Below are positions 38,945 to 47,124 of a stretch of DNA of 64,000 bases, piece after piece. The translations under genes were made by a program, and so were the position numbers. The first letter of the stretch is position 1; each line of letters begins with the position of its first letter. Location of the stretch: assembly GCF_024347615.1 (NCBI RefSeq), contig NZ_AP025508.1, forward strand, positions 868,001-932,000. The letters are read 5' to 3'. This DNA comes from Vibrio splendidus. GTDB taxonomy: Bacteria > Pseudomonadota > Gammaproteobacteria > Enterobacterales > Vibrionaceae. The notes under the pieces were generated by a model that ran no database searches, was not told the DNA's origin, and worked only from the letters and a program-made list of their open reading frames with translations.

Positions 38945-39666
38945 ACTAGGCCTCCATTAACTGAAATTACTTGGCGAGTGACGTAGCCTGCAATATCAGA
39001 CATGAGATAACTCACAAGGCCTGCAACTTCTTCTGGCTCGCCCATGCGGCGCAGTGGAACTTGGGGAAGGGCATGATCTTTCACGTGCTCATCAACCATG
39101 CCGGTATCAATTAAGCCTGGAGCGACACAGTTTACCGTGATCTTGCGTTTCGCTAACTCTAAAGCTAGAGACTTAGTTGCGCCAATTACGCCCGCTTTTG
39201 CTGCGGCATAGTTGGTTTGGCCGCGGTTACCCATGATGCCGGATACCGACGCCAGAGTAACGATTCGCCCGCCTTTGCGTTTTTGAACCATTGGCATCAC
39301 GCACGGGTGAAGTACGTTGTAGAAGCTGTCGAGGTTGGTATGGATCACGCCATCCCACTCTTCTTCAGTCATGGCTGGGAATGCTGTGTCACGAGTAATA
39401 CCCGCATTGTTCACCACACCATAGTAAGCGCCATGCTCGGCAATATCTGACTCAAGCGTTTCGCGACATTCGCTGCGATTGCTGATATCAAATTGGATGA
39501 GACGTCCTGCGCCACCCAGTTCGGTGATCGACTTTAACGTGTCTTCAGCACCTTGCTTGTCACCCATGTAATGAACGGCAATTTCAAATCCGTCTTTCGC
39601 GAGTTGAATAGCGATCGCTTTACCAATGCCTTTGCTGGCACCTGTGACTAAAACCTGACGGGTCAT
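38941..39666 (-). CDS. apeQ: APE 3-ketoacyl-ACP reductase (ApeQ-type)
   Basis: A 241-residue FabG-like short-chain dehydrogenase. The NADPH motif TGASKGIG is at residues 9-16, NNAG near 86-89, and the catalytic S140, Y153 and K157 lie in LASVSG and YAAAKAG. It would reduce the beta-keto group in each chain-extension round. It overlaps both neighbours by 4 bp. Confidence 0.93.
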   Translation of the reverse strand: MTRQVLVTGASKGIGKAIAIQLAKDGFEIAVHYMGDKQGAEDTLKSITELGGAGRLIQFDISNRSECRETLESDIAEHGAYYGVVNNAGITRDTAFPAMTEEEWDGVIHTNLDSFYNVLHPCVMPMVQKRKGGRIVTLASVSGIMGNRGQTNYAAAKAGVIGATKSLALELAKRKITVNCVAPGLIDTGMVDEHVKDHALPQVPLRRMGEPEEVAGLVSYLMSDIAGYVTRQVISVNGGLV

Positions 39667-40127
39667 GATGGGCTCCTAGTTTTCATTTCTTGTAATTTTT
39701 GTTCGGTCGGAACGTAGACATTGAGTTGGCATTGAGCCACTAACTGACCTTGGTCTTCGACTCTGGCGGTAAACACGGCCATGCCACTGTCTTCCATCAG
39801 TTGCTCGGCGTAGATATTAAGGGTCTGACCTTGAGTAAACTCATCACACAGTGACTTGTAACGGCGAGACCCGAGTAAGAATCCGATTGGGGGAGTGGTG
39901 CCGTTTTTCAGTGCATGATATCCAGACCATGCCGCTACAGACTGTGCCATAAACTCGATACCCACATAAGCGGGTACGGTTTGAGATTCAGCATTAAAGA
40001 ACAGATTATGAGCTCCAATATCGACCTGACAGTGAATCGACAACGCCTCTACGCTGATAGCACGATCGATTAATATCATCGGATCATCGTGTGGAAGAAG
40101 TTGGTCTACAGAAGGGATATCAGTCAT
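39663..40127 (-). CDS. apeP: APE hotdog-fold dehydratase (ApeP-type)
   Basis: A 154-residue FabA/FabZ-related hotdog protein. It opens with IPSVDQLLPHDDPMILIDRAI, the usual start of this 3-hydroxyacyl-ACP dehydratase group, and keeps PAYVGIEFMAQSVAAW. With ApeI it would form the trans double bonds of the polyene. It overlaps apeO by 8 bp. Confidence 0.88.
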   Translation of the reverse strand: MTDIPSVDQLLPHDDPMILIDRAISVEALSIHCQVDIGAHNLFFNAESQTVPAYVGIEFMAQSVAAWSGYHALKNGTTPPIGFLLGSRRYKSLCDEFTQGQTLNIYAEQLMEDSGMAVFTARVEDQGQLVAQCQLNVYVPTEQKLQEMKTRSPS

Positions 40128-41319
40128 TTACTACACCAAAGATCAGGCTAATGTTGTTGCCACCAAAAGCGAACGAGTTGCTTAAGATGTTCTTTACTTT
40201 AAGTTTCTGGGAACAGTTTACCAAATCAATCTCAATATCTTCAGCTTTATCCTGACATTTTTGTAAGGGAAGCGGTAAGTCATATTTTAAAATATGCCAT
40301 GCTATTGCAGCCTCTATTGCACTTGCGGCTCCAAGAGTATGCCCGGTAAGAGGCTTGGTGGAACTGACGGGAACCTTGTTTGCAAAAATACGATGAATGG
40401 CTTTGCTTTCCATTGAATCATTGAGTGGAGTTGCGGTGCCATGAGCATTGATATAACCGATGTCTTCAGCTTGTAACTGAGCAGAATCTAACGCTTTTAT
40501 CATCGCTTGTTCAGCGCCGTTCCCTTCAGGGTGGGGCGCTGAAATATGGTGTGCGTCAGAGCTATCACCACAGCCTAACAAGGCAATGCTAGGTATATTC
40601 TGGTTTGTATTAGCAACATTCAGTTTTGTTTTGCTGAGCAACATAAACGCCGCCGCTTCACCGATGTTGATACCATTTCGAGAGGCACTAAACGGTTTAC
40701 AATGTGTGGTTGAAAGTGCTTCAAGGCCATGAAAACCATTGAGCGTCAGCTTACATAAGGTGTCGACACCTCCAACCAACACAGCATCAGCCATTCCAGA
40801 ATCTAACAAGCGTTGAGCGGTAAGAAAAACACGGCCGCTTGATGAGCAGGCGGTCGAGATTGCGTAGTTTGGCCCTGTTAATGAGCAATATTGACTAACA
40901 AACTCAGAGGGATTCCCTAGCTCTTGTTTGGAGTAGTGATAATGCTCAGGAAACTCACCGTTTGCCAATTTATATTTGAAAGCGGCTTCACCATCAGAAA
41001 TCCCCGAGGTGCTTGTGCCGATAACAACAGCAATTCTATCTGCGCCAAATTGTGATTTTGCTTGCTCGATAGAGTCTTGGATTTGATTTAGAGCTGATAA
41101 CGCCAGTTGATTGTTACGAGTGGCGTATTGTGCGAGATTGGATGGAACCTCAGGCAGTTCGCCCGCGACCTTACCCACGATAGTGTGTTTACCATCATTC
41201 AGCATATCGCTTACTTCAACCATGTTCGATTCACGCGTATCTTTGAGGCAGCCATGAATGTCAGCAACGCTTGAGCCTAATGCGGAGTGGAAACCACAGT
41301 CTTGGATATAAATAGGCAT
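40120..41319 (-). CDS. apeO: APE ketosynthase (ApeO-type)
   Basis: A 399-residue ketosynthase with active-site C158 in STACSSSGR, and histidines in NAHGTATPLND and LTGHTLGAAS. In the studied aryl-polyene system ApeO pairs with the cysteine-less ApeC as an elongating heterodimer; the ApeC-like partner here is at 52722-53471. It lies 5 bp after apeN. Confidence 0.9.
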   Translation of the reverse strand: MPIYIQDCGFHSALGSSVADIHGCLKDTRESNMVEVSDMLNDGKHTIVGKVAGELPEVPSNLAQYATRNNQLALSALNQIQDSIEQAKSQFGADRIAVVIGTSTSGISDGEAAFKYKLANGEFPEHYHYSKQELGNPSEFVSQYCSLTGPNYAISTACSSSGRVFLTAQRLLDSGMADAVLVGGVDTLCKLTLNGFHGLEALSTTHCKPFSASRNGINIGEAAAFMLLSKTKLNVANTNQNIPSIALLGCGDSSDAHHISAPHPEGNGAEQAMIKALDSAQLQAEDIGYINAHGTATPLNDSMESKAIHRIFANKVPVSSTKPLTGHTLGAASAIEAAIAWHILKYDLPLPLQKCQDKAEDIEIDLVNCSQKLKVKNILSNSFAFGGNNISLIFGVVND

Positions 41320-41324
41320 AGTAT

Positions 41325-41948
41325 TCAGCTCTTACTTGGGTTATCGACAATCGTTGAGTTCAACGTTTGTATGGTGATGGTGTAGCCTTGAATCAAATGC
41401 TTGAAAACAATGTCTCCAGAGAGCTTCGGTTCATTGGCTCTTGCTTGATACTCGATACGAATAATGGCTTGTTGGTCGTCGTCAAACACGGTTCTTGTAT
41501 TGTCAGTATCGACTAGATGCCAACCTATGGTTTGCAAAGGCTGAGTCCAGGCTTCAGTCGGCCATAAGGTCAGCATCAAATTAAATAGCACCTGTTCAGG
41601 TTGTGGCAAAGTTGCGCCAAGCCCAGACAAAACCTGCGTATTAATCACTTGATTTTGATATTGCAGCGATAGGATGCGAGTACCCCAAGAAGAAAATCCC
41701 GCCAAAACCACTTTATCCGCTGTCACTTCGACTTGAACAGGAAGTTGCTGCGTATCGGTTTCCCACGTAGCGCTAATGAGCTGACTGGCCGTGAGGGAGT
41801 ATCCCAGTTCAGCTGGCAATGGTAGTGCTAGCTCGGTGTCATTGTTGATAGACACACTTGCACCAGTTGGCTGCTGAGAAACCATCGAGCAGGCACTGAG
41901 CAGTACACCCACTAGCGTGACGAAGGTTACCTTTAATGTCCTGATCAT
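41325..41948 (-). CDS. apeN: DUF3261 lipoprotein of the APE export set (ApeN-type)
   Basis: A 207-residue lipoprotein with signal ending GVLLSAC (C20) and a mostly beta-rich body matching DUF3261. Such proteins accompany the MMPL transporter and LolA-like protein in aryl-polyene clusters and are thought to take part in moving the pigment-lipid to the outer membrane. It overlaps apeM by 4 bp. Confidence 0.82.
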   Translation of the reverse strand: MIRTLKVTFVTLVGVLLSACSMVSQQPTGASVSINNDTELALPLPAELGYSLTASQLISATWETDTQQLPVQVEVTADKVVLAGFSSWGTRILSLQYQNQVINTQVLSGLGATLPQPEQVLFNLMLTLWPTEAWTQPLQTIGWHLVDTDNTRTVFDDDQQAIIRIEYQARANEPKLSGDIVFKHLIQGYTITIQTLNSTIVDNPSKS

Positions 41949-44317
41949 CTAAAAACCTCTCGAGAAGTTGGTCTTTCTACGTTTTTGCTATTGTTGATCG
42001 CGAGTGGCGAAAGTAGCCACGCGATAAAGATCCCTGTCAGAACAGTAACACCGAAGCTATGAATTGCATGAGTCTGACTTAGTGACAATAAGCCAAATGA
42101 AAGCAACGTCGTGAGACCCGATAGGGTAATCGCTAATAAGGTGCTTAGTGATTTCTTCTGCTCAGCAAAGAACAGGGTATAGTCGATACCAATCCCTAAA
42201 ATTAGAATCAGTCCAAGCAGGTTAAACAGATTCAGTGTTGAGCCTAAAATGCCCGTGACCGCTAAACCTGCGACTCCGGCAATCAATGAAGGCAACAGCA
42301 TTAATAGGCTTTGCTTAACACCGTAGCGCCAACCTAAAACCATCCAAATAGCGGCCAAAGCTATCAATAATAGCTCGGTGATCTTGACTCTGTATTCCGC
42401 AAAGAGAGCGGAGATTTCATCGGCTTTATTAAGGTATTTAACACCTTGTTGCTGAGCAAAGCTTGAATCGAGCCATTGAGAGAACAGAGCTGAGTTTGTA
42501 ACGTCTTTGATCAAAATGACTGACGCCGCTTGTCCATCGATAGGTTTTAACCAAAGTGGTCGAACAGGTTCTGACACCGGTGATTCCAAAAACCCAGATA
42601 CCGTGATTGCTTCGAACTTAGGTAATTCTGGAAAGCTAGGCCAACCAAGAGTGTTCTGTAAGATATGGCTTTGCTGGCGATAGAGTTGTTCAACCAATTG
42701 ATAGTTATCATGCTGGTCTTGTTTACTTAACAACTGCTGATTGATGCTGCGATATCCTGAGATACCTTGGCTATCGATTAAAGAGTCTAAACTCGCGGTG
42801 ATTTCTGCCAGTTTTATGAGTAGCTTTTGATCGCTCTTAGCGGTCACCAGCAGCATATTTTGGCCACTGCCTAATCCTGATATCTCAGTAATGGCTTGCT
42901 CTTGCTGTTTGAGTTGATCAGGCATCGCTTGAAGTTGGCGAATATCGTCGTCGTAGCGAATTTGACTGAGTGATATCAAGCTAACGACAGTCACTATTAA
43001 TGGTAAGCCAATTCTAAACTTTTGGTTGCTCCAGAGACTTAACCAAGTATGCCAAAGCTTCGACAAGGGAAGCGGGCGTTCTTGGCTTGGTTTTGCAGCT
43101 AAAACTGGGTACCAACACACCACGCTGGCGTAAGCCGCAATAAGCCCAATCGACGAAAACAGAGCAAGTTGCTGTAACCCCGGGAAAGGTGCCACCAACA
43201 AACCTAGGTAGCCAATCAAGCTGGTGATCAGACCCAAGGTGATCGCAACGAGAATATGTTTCAACCCTTTGTCGCTTTGCCATTGATTACTCGCCGCCAA
43301 ACGATCGGTTAGGTAATGAAAAGAGTAGTCGATGGATACGCCAATCAAGCTGGCACCGAACACCAAACTAAATAGGTGAACCTTGCCGAAGATAGCGACG
43401 GTGCTTGCAAGCGCAACCAACAACCCAGTGCTGATGGAGAGCAAGGATAAGGCAAGTGGTAGGGCACTACGAAACGTCAGCCACACCAATAAAATAACAC
43501 CGGCTAATGAGCCCAAACCAATAGTACTGATTTCTGATTTCGCGCTTTCGGTGCCGTAATTTGCGTAGAACACCACACCGGTATGCTGCACTTTGACGCC
43601 AAACTGCTTTTCGACCTCGCGCTCAATTGAATCAAGATCGGGAAGTTGCTCTTGAATGGCCAAGCTATAAGGTGAACCCGCCAGAGTCGCCGTGACCAAA
43701 ATATGAGTTTGGTCATTAGATTGAGCGGTGAGGTACCCCTCTTTCAGAACAAAGTTACTTGATTGAACGCCAACTGCGCTGATGTAGTCGCGAAATAGCA
43801 GAAATGGATCCATCGACAATTCGGCTGCAGTGACGCCTGAGAAAGGATTGTACAGAGATTGGATGACATATTGAGCTCGCGAATCTGGCGAGTGTGTCAG
43901 TGTCTCTTTTTGTTGTTGGGTCAGCAGTTGAGCTCGGTGACGAAAGTAGAAATCGCTCCACTGGCTTTGGGTGCTGGCGTTGATTTTGCCTTGAACTTGC
44001 TTAAACAGAGTTGGCTGACTTGAAAAAGCTCTTTGGTTGAGAGCTTTTTCAAAAGCGTCGGTCGCAATCATGGCTTGGTCGATGTCGGGGGCGCTGATGA
44101 TAAACACTACTTGCTCGCTCATCGAGCTGGATATCTGCTGAAAGGCTTGCTCTACCATTGGGTCTTGCTGGTTTTCTGGTAGTAACTTTAGAATGTTGCT
44201 TTCAATCGGTACCGACGAAGAAAAAGCGAATTGTTTGATTAACAATCCGCTAAATAGTACTACGATAACAAGCCAAACAAGGGCCAGACTAGAGTTGGAA
44301 TTGTTGCGCTTCAGCAT
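41945..44317 (-). CDS. apeM: MMPL/RND-type exporter (ApeM-type)
   Basis: A 790-residue inner-membrane transporter with an N-terminal span (about 12-31), a large periplasmic loop, a first block of five hydrophobic spans (about 265-430), a second loop and a second block of spans (about 640-780). The duplicated topology and GVSIDYSFHYL / GIGIDYTLFFAEQK motifs mark MMPL/HpnN-like exporters. It is expected to export the aryl-polyene lipid. It overlaps apeL by 29 bp. Confidence 0.88.
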   Translation of the reverse strand: MLKRNNSNSSLALVWLVIVVLFSGLLIKQFAFSSSVPIESNILKLLPENQQDPMVEQAFQQISSSMSEQVVFIISAPDIDQAMIATDAFEKALNQRAFSSQPTLFKQVQGKINASTQSQWSDFYFRHRAQLLTQQQKETLTHSPDSRAQYVIQSLYNPFSGVTAAELSMDPFLLFRDYISAVGVQSSNFVLKEGYLTAQSNDQTHILVTATLAGSPYSLAIQEQLPDLDSIEREVEKQFGVKVQHTGVVFYANYGTESAKSEISTIGLGSLAGVILLVWLTFRSALPLALSLLSISTGLLVALASTVAIFGKVHLFSLVFGASLIGVSIDYSFHYLTDRLAASNQWQSDKGLKHILVAITLGLITSLIGYLGLLVAPFPGLQQLALFSSIGLIAAYASVVCWYPVLAAKPSQERPLPLSKLWHTWLSLWSNQKFRIGLPLIVTVVSLISLSQIRYDDDIRQLQAMPDQLKQQEQAITEISGLGSGQNMLLVTAKSDQKLLIKLAEITASLDSLIDSQGISGYRSINQQLLSKQDQHDNYQLVEQLYRQQSHILQNTLGWPSFPELPKFEAITVSGFLESPVSEPVRPLWLKPIDGQAASVILIKDVTNSALFSQWLDSSFAQQQGVKYLNKADEISALFAEYRVKITELLLIALAAIWMVLGWRYGVKQSLLMLLPSLIAGVAGLAVTGILGSTLNLFNLLGLILILGIGIDYTLFFAEQKKSLSTLLAITLSGLTTLLSFGLLSLSQTHAIHSFGVTVLTGIFIAWLLSPLAINNSKNVERPTSREVFR

Positions 44318-44987
44318 CTGATAATACTTCCGGTAGATGGCTTAATTGGCTAAATTCGATCACCGTGCTGTCTCCACGAATCTCTCTCAACTCAATACGT
44401 TCAATATCATTTTTACCTTGCAGCGTAATGGCTTCAAACACCGCGTTCATCGGAGCACTTTTCGGCTTTAGAGTGAGTGTCCATCGTGTGTCTTGTGAAC
44501 TTGCGTTTGCACTTTCATCAGTGTTTGTAGTGGTTGCAGGCTCAAAGTCGAGTGAGAATTGTTCTTGGAGTTTTTGCGTATCCCCGTGGAACACCGATAA
44601 GAATATATGGCTGAAATAAAACGCCATTGGGTTTTCTTTGTCGGTGATGATTTTAGCGGGTTGATCAGCAAACCTTTGGCTCAGTTTGTTATCGGTTAGC
44701 ACCAAGCTAACAGGAAAAGGGGTAGTTTGTGTCCAAAGCAAACCATTCGACTTGTCTAATAGGAAAGTACCTTGTGATGTTAGAGGCTGGGCGAACATTT
44801 CCATGTTGCGCGTTTGGGTGAACTCACCATGCACTATGTTGTTTGCGCTTAATACTATTTGCAGATCTGAAATAGAACCAACCGTAGCTGTACTTTCATT
44901 AGCAATAACAAAACTACTCGCCATCATTGAGGCAAGCCCTAGTAATGCGATGCTGATGTGTTTGCGACTGCGTTTAAACAGACTCAT
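44289..44987 (-). CDS. apeL: LolA-like periplasmic carrier (ApeL-type)
   Basis: A 232-residue protein with a signal peptide (to about residue 29, SSFVIA-NEST) and a LolA-like fold: VHGEFTQTRNMEMFAQPLTSQG resembles the family's opening. It would carry the hydrophobic product through the periplasm to the outer membrane, with ApeM and ApeN. It overlaps apeK by 14 bp. Confidence 0.85.
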   Translation of the reverse strand: MSLFKRSRKHISIALLGLASMMASSFVIANESTATVGSISDLQIVLSANNIVHGEFTQTRNMEMFAQPLTSQGTFLLDKSNGLLWTQTTPFPVSLVLTDNKLSQRFADQPAKIITDKENPMAFYFSHIFLSVFHGDTQKLQEQFSLDFEPATTTNTDESANASSQDTRWTLTLKPKSAPMNAVFEAITLQGKNDIERIELREIRGDSTVIEFSQLSHLPEVLSDAEAQQFQL

Positions 44988-45504
44988 GTTTCACCTGCTG
45001 CTGTGTGTTAGATACTTGAGATGGGTCTGATTGTTGGTCGCTTGGTTGCTTCTCAGTTGTTTGGGGTAAGTCGCCAAACTGGTGCCAGTGCTCGACTTTA
45101 TCTGTAAACACTTTCGGTGAAGCGAAGCACATCTCTTGTTCTTCAATGGTCACCGCAACCTGCATTGTGTGGGCGCGTGTCATGCGAGCACCTGTGTTGG
45201 CATCGTGAATTTCGTAGTCAACACGCAGGCGGTTTTCCCATTCAGTCAACTTAGCCGATACCTTGATCTGATGATTGAACGGTATCGCCTTAATGTACTT
45301 TACACGCGTGTCGATGATCGGCCACATGTAGCCCGAATCCTTCATCTCATGGTAGTTGTACTCAATCTTATCCATCATGATGCGCCTAACTTCTTCAAAA
45401 AACCGGAAGTAGTTGCCGTGATAGATCACGCCCATCGGGTCGGCATCTTGGAATGAGGTAATCAGAGTCACCTCAGATTGTAATGGATGAAGGATTTCAG
45501 ACAT
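44974..45504 (-). CDS. apeK: APE hotdog thioesterase (ApeK-type)
   Basis: A 176-residue 4-hydroxybenzoyl-CoA-type thioesterase. The catalytic motif DADPMGVIYHGNYFRFFEE carries the expected Asp in the D-x-x-G-x-x-(Y/H) context. It is predicted to release or proof-read acyl chains on the ACPs. The last ~30 residues are Gln/Ser-rich and probably disordered. It starts 72 bp after the ammonia lyase; that gap holds a tandem repeat. Confidence 0.85.
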   Translation of the reverse strand: MSEILHPLQSEVTLITSFQDADPMGVIYHGNYFRFFEEVRRIMMDKIEYNYHEMKDSGYMWPIIDTRVKYIKAIPFNHQIKVSAKLTEWENRLRVDYEIHDANTGARMTRAHTMQVAVTIEEQEMCFASPKVFTDKVEHWHQFGDLPQTTEKQPSDQQSDPSQVSNTQQQVKHESV

Positions 45505-45533
45505 AAATCGCTCTCAACAATATTGCGTAAAGG

Positions 45534-45583
45534 GTTGGCTACTTTATGAAGTTAGCTACTTTTGAGGTTAGCTACTCTATGAG
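45534..45583. repeat. Three 16-17-bp tandem units at the 3' end of the ammonia lyase gene
   Basis: Units GTTGGCTACTTTATGAA, GTTAGCTACTTTTGAG and GTTAGCTACTCTATGAG (plus-strand reading). The TAG stop of the ammonia lyase gene falls inside the third unit. Confidence 0.7.
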
Positions 45584-47124
45584 TAAAGTGACCAGTGCTG
45601 ACTTTGAATACGAGCAATGAAGTGGCGTAGATCGCCTTCAAGTGGTCGATCTTCTACGATAAATTCAAACTCTTTGAGCACTTCGTCGCGAATGTGCTTT
45701 AGGTTTTCACTCATGTGGTGCTCATCAAGCTCATTGTGGCGCTTACGAAGTTCAAGTGCTTGTGTACCCGCCAGAAGAGATGCTGCCGCAACTTGTTCAG
45801 TCAGTTCCAGAACACGTAAACAATCACGAGCTGCGATGGTGCCCATACTGACTTTGTCTTGGTTGTGGCACTCGGTTGAACGAGAGAACACGCTTGCCGG
45901 CATTGTGTGTTTCAATGCCTCTGCTGTCCAAGCTGAAACGCCAATCTGCACCGCCTTGAAGCCGTGGTTGATTGGCTTACGTTCGCCTTCTGCGCCTGTT
46001 AGGTTAAATGGCAGACCGTTATTGAACTTGTAGTCCATCAACTGCGCCATTTGACGGTCAAGTAGGTCTGCAAGGTTGGCTACCGCTGTTTTTAGTGTAT
46101 CCATTGCCATTGCGATATGGCCACCGTAGAAGTGTCCACCGTGCAGTACGCGCTCATTGTCGCCATCGATAATCGGGTTATCGTTAGCGCTGTTCAGCTC
46201 GTTCTCAATCATTTGGCGTAGCCAAGGTAGAGAGTCTTGAACCACACCAATAACATGTGGAGCACAACGCAGTGAATAACGATCTTGTAGGCGATCACTG
46301 TTGCGTGGCGGGCGATCGGCTTGCAGGTCATCGCGCAGCCATGCAGCAACTTGTTGTTGACCAGGGTGAGGTTTCACTGCGAACAAGGCTTCATCGAAGT
46401 GGAAATCGTTGCCTTGCATACCCACAGACACCATTGCCGTGATCTTAGTCGATAGTTGAGCTAGGTATTCTGCGCGCTTGTAGGCGATACAAGCCAGAGC
46501 CGTCATTACTGACGTGCCATTCATCAATGCTAAGCCTTCTTTTGGCTTAAGCTGGATAGGGTTAATCCCTAGCTCTTTGTAAACGTCACTAGTAGGGCGA
46601 ACTTCACCTTTGTAGATAACATCGCGCTCACCAATCAGTGCTGCCGCTAAGTAAGACAGCGGCGTTAAATCGCCACTGGCACCAACCGATCCTTCTTGAG
46701 GAATACGTGGTGAGATATCTTGGTTGATCAGAGTAACGATCTGGTTGAGCAAATCATGAGTCACACCAGAGACACCTTGCGACAGAGAACAAAGGCGCGT
46801 TGCTAATACTGCACGAGATTGTTCGTGAGACAATATTTCGCCTAAACCACAGCCATGAAAGCGCGTTAGATGCAATGGCAATTCATCAACAAGGTTTGGT
46901 GGAATTGCTACGGTACATGAATCTCCGTAACCAGTTGTCACGCCATAAATCACGCCTTCTTCTTTCAGTAGGCGCTCTAAGAAAGCGACCCCACGGTCGA
47001 TCTTAGATGTGAAGGCTTCACTTGAGTTCATCGAGGCTTTTGCGCCTTGTGAGATAGCGACAACATCCTCAATCGTGAGGCGTTCGGCACCAAAGGTGAT
47101 GCTATTTGGATTCTTTTTCGTCAT
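45577..47124 (-). CDS. Aromatic amino-acid ammonia lyase of the APE cluster
   Basis: A 515-residue MIO-containing lyase of the histidine/tyrosine/phenylalanine ammonia-lyase family. The A149-S150-G151 triad in GSVGASGDLTPL forms the MIO electrophile; Y60 is the usual catalytic tyrosine. The selectivity pair is F89-H90 (LTRFHGCG), unlike SH in HutH, HL in tyrosine lyases or FL in PAL. Context argues for tyrosine to 4-coumarate as starter rather than histidine breakdown, since no hut genes are nearby. It overlaps apeJ by 23 bp. Confidence 0.9.
   Translation of the reverse strand: MTKKNPNSITFGAERLTIEDVVAISQGAKASMNSSEAFTSKIDRGVAFLERLLKEEGVIYGVTTGYGDSCTVAIPPNLVDELPLHLTRFHGCGLGEILSHEQSRAVLATRLCSLSQGVSGVTHDLLNQIVTLINQDISPRIPQEGSVGASGDLTPLSYLAAALIGERDVIYKGEVRPTSDVYKELGINPIQLKPKEGLALMNGTSVMTALACIAYKRAEYLAQLSTKITAMVSVGMQGNDFHFDEALFAVKPHPGQQQVAAWLRDDLQADRPPRNSDRLQDRYSLRCAPHVIGVVQDSLPWLRQMIENELNSANDNPIIDGDNERVLHGGHFYGGHIAMAMDTLKTAVANLADLLDRQMAQLMDYKFNNGLPFNLTGAEGERKPINHGFKAVQIGVSAWTAEALKHTMPASVFSRSTECHNQDKVSMGTIAARDCLRVLELTEQVAAASLLAGTQALELRKRHNELDEHHMSENLKHIRDEVLKEFEFIVEDRPLEGDLRHFIARIQSQHWSLYS

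Noticed and set aside
45617..46033. 138-codon frame antisense to the ammonia lyase
   Set aside because: Shadow of a well-supported enzyme gene; Ser/Arg-rich product without recognisable features.
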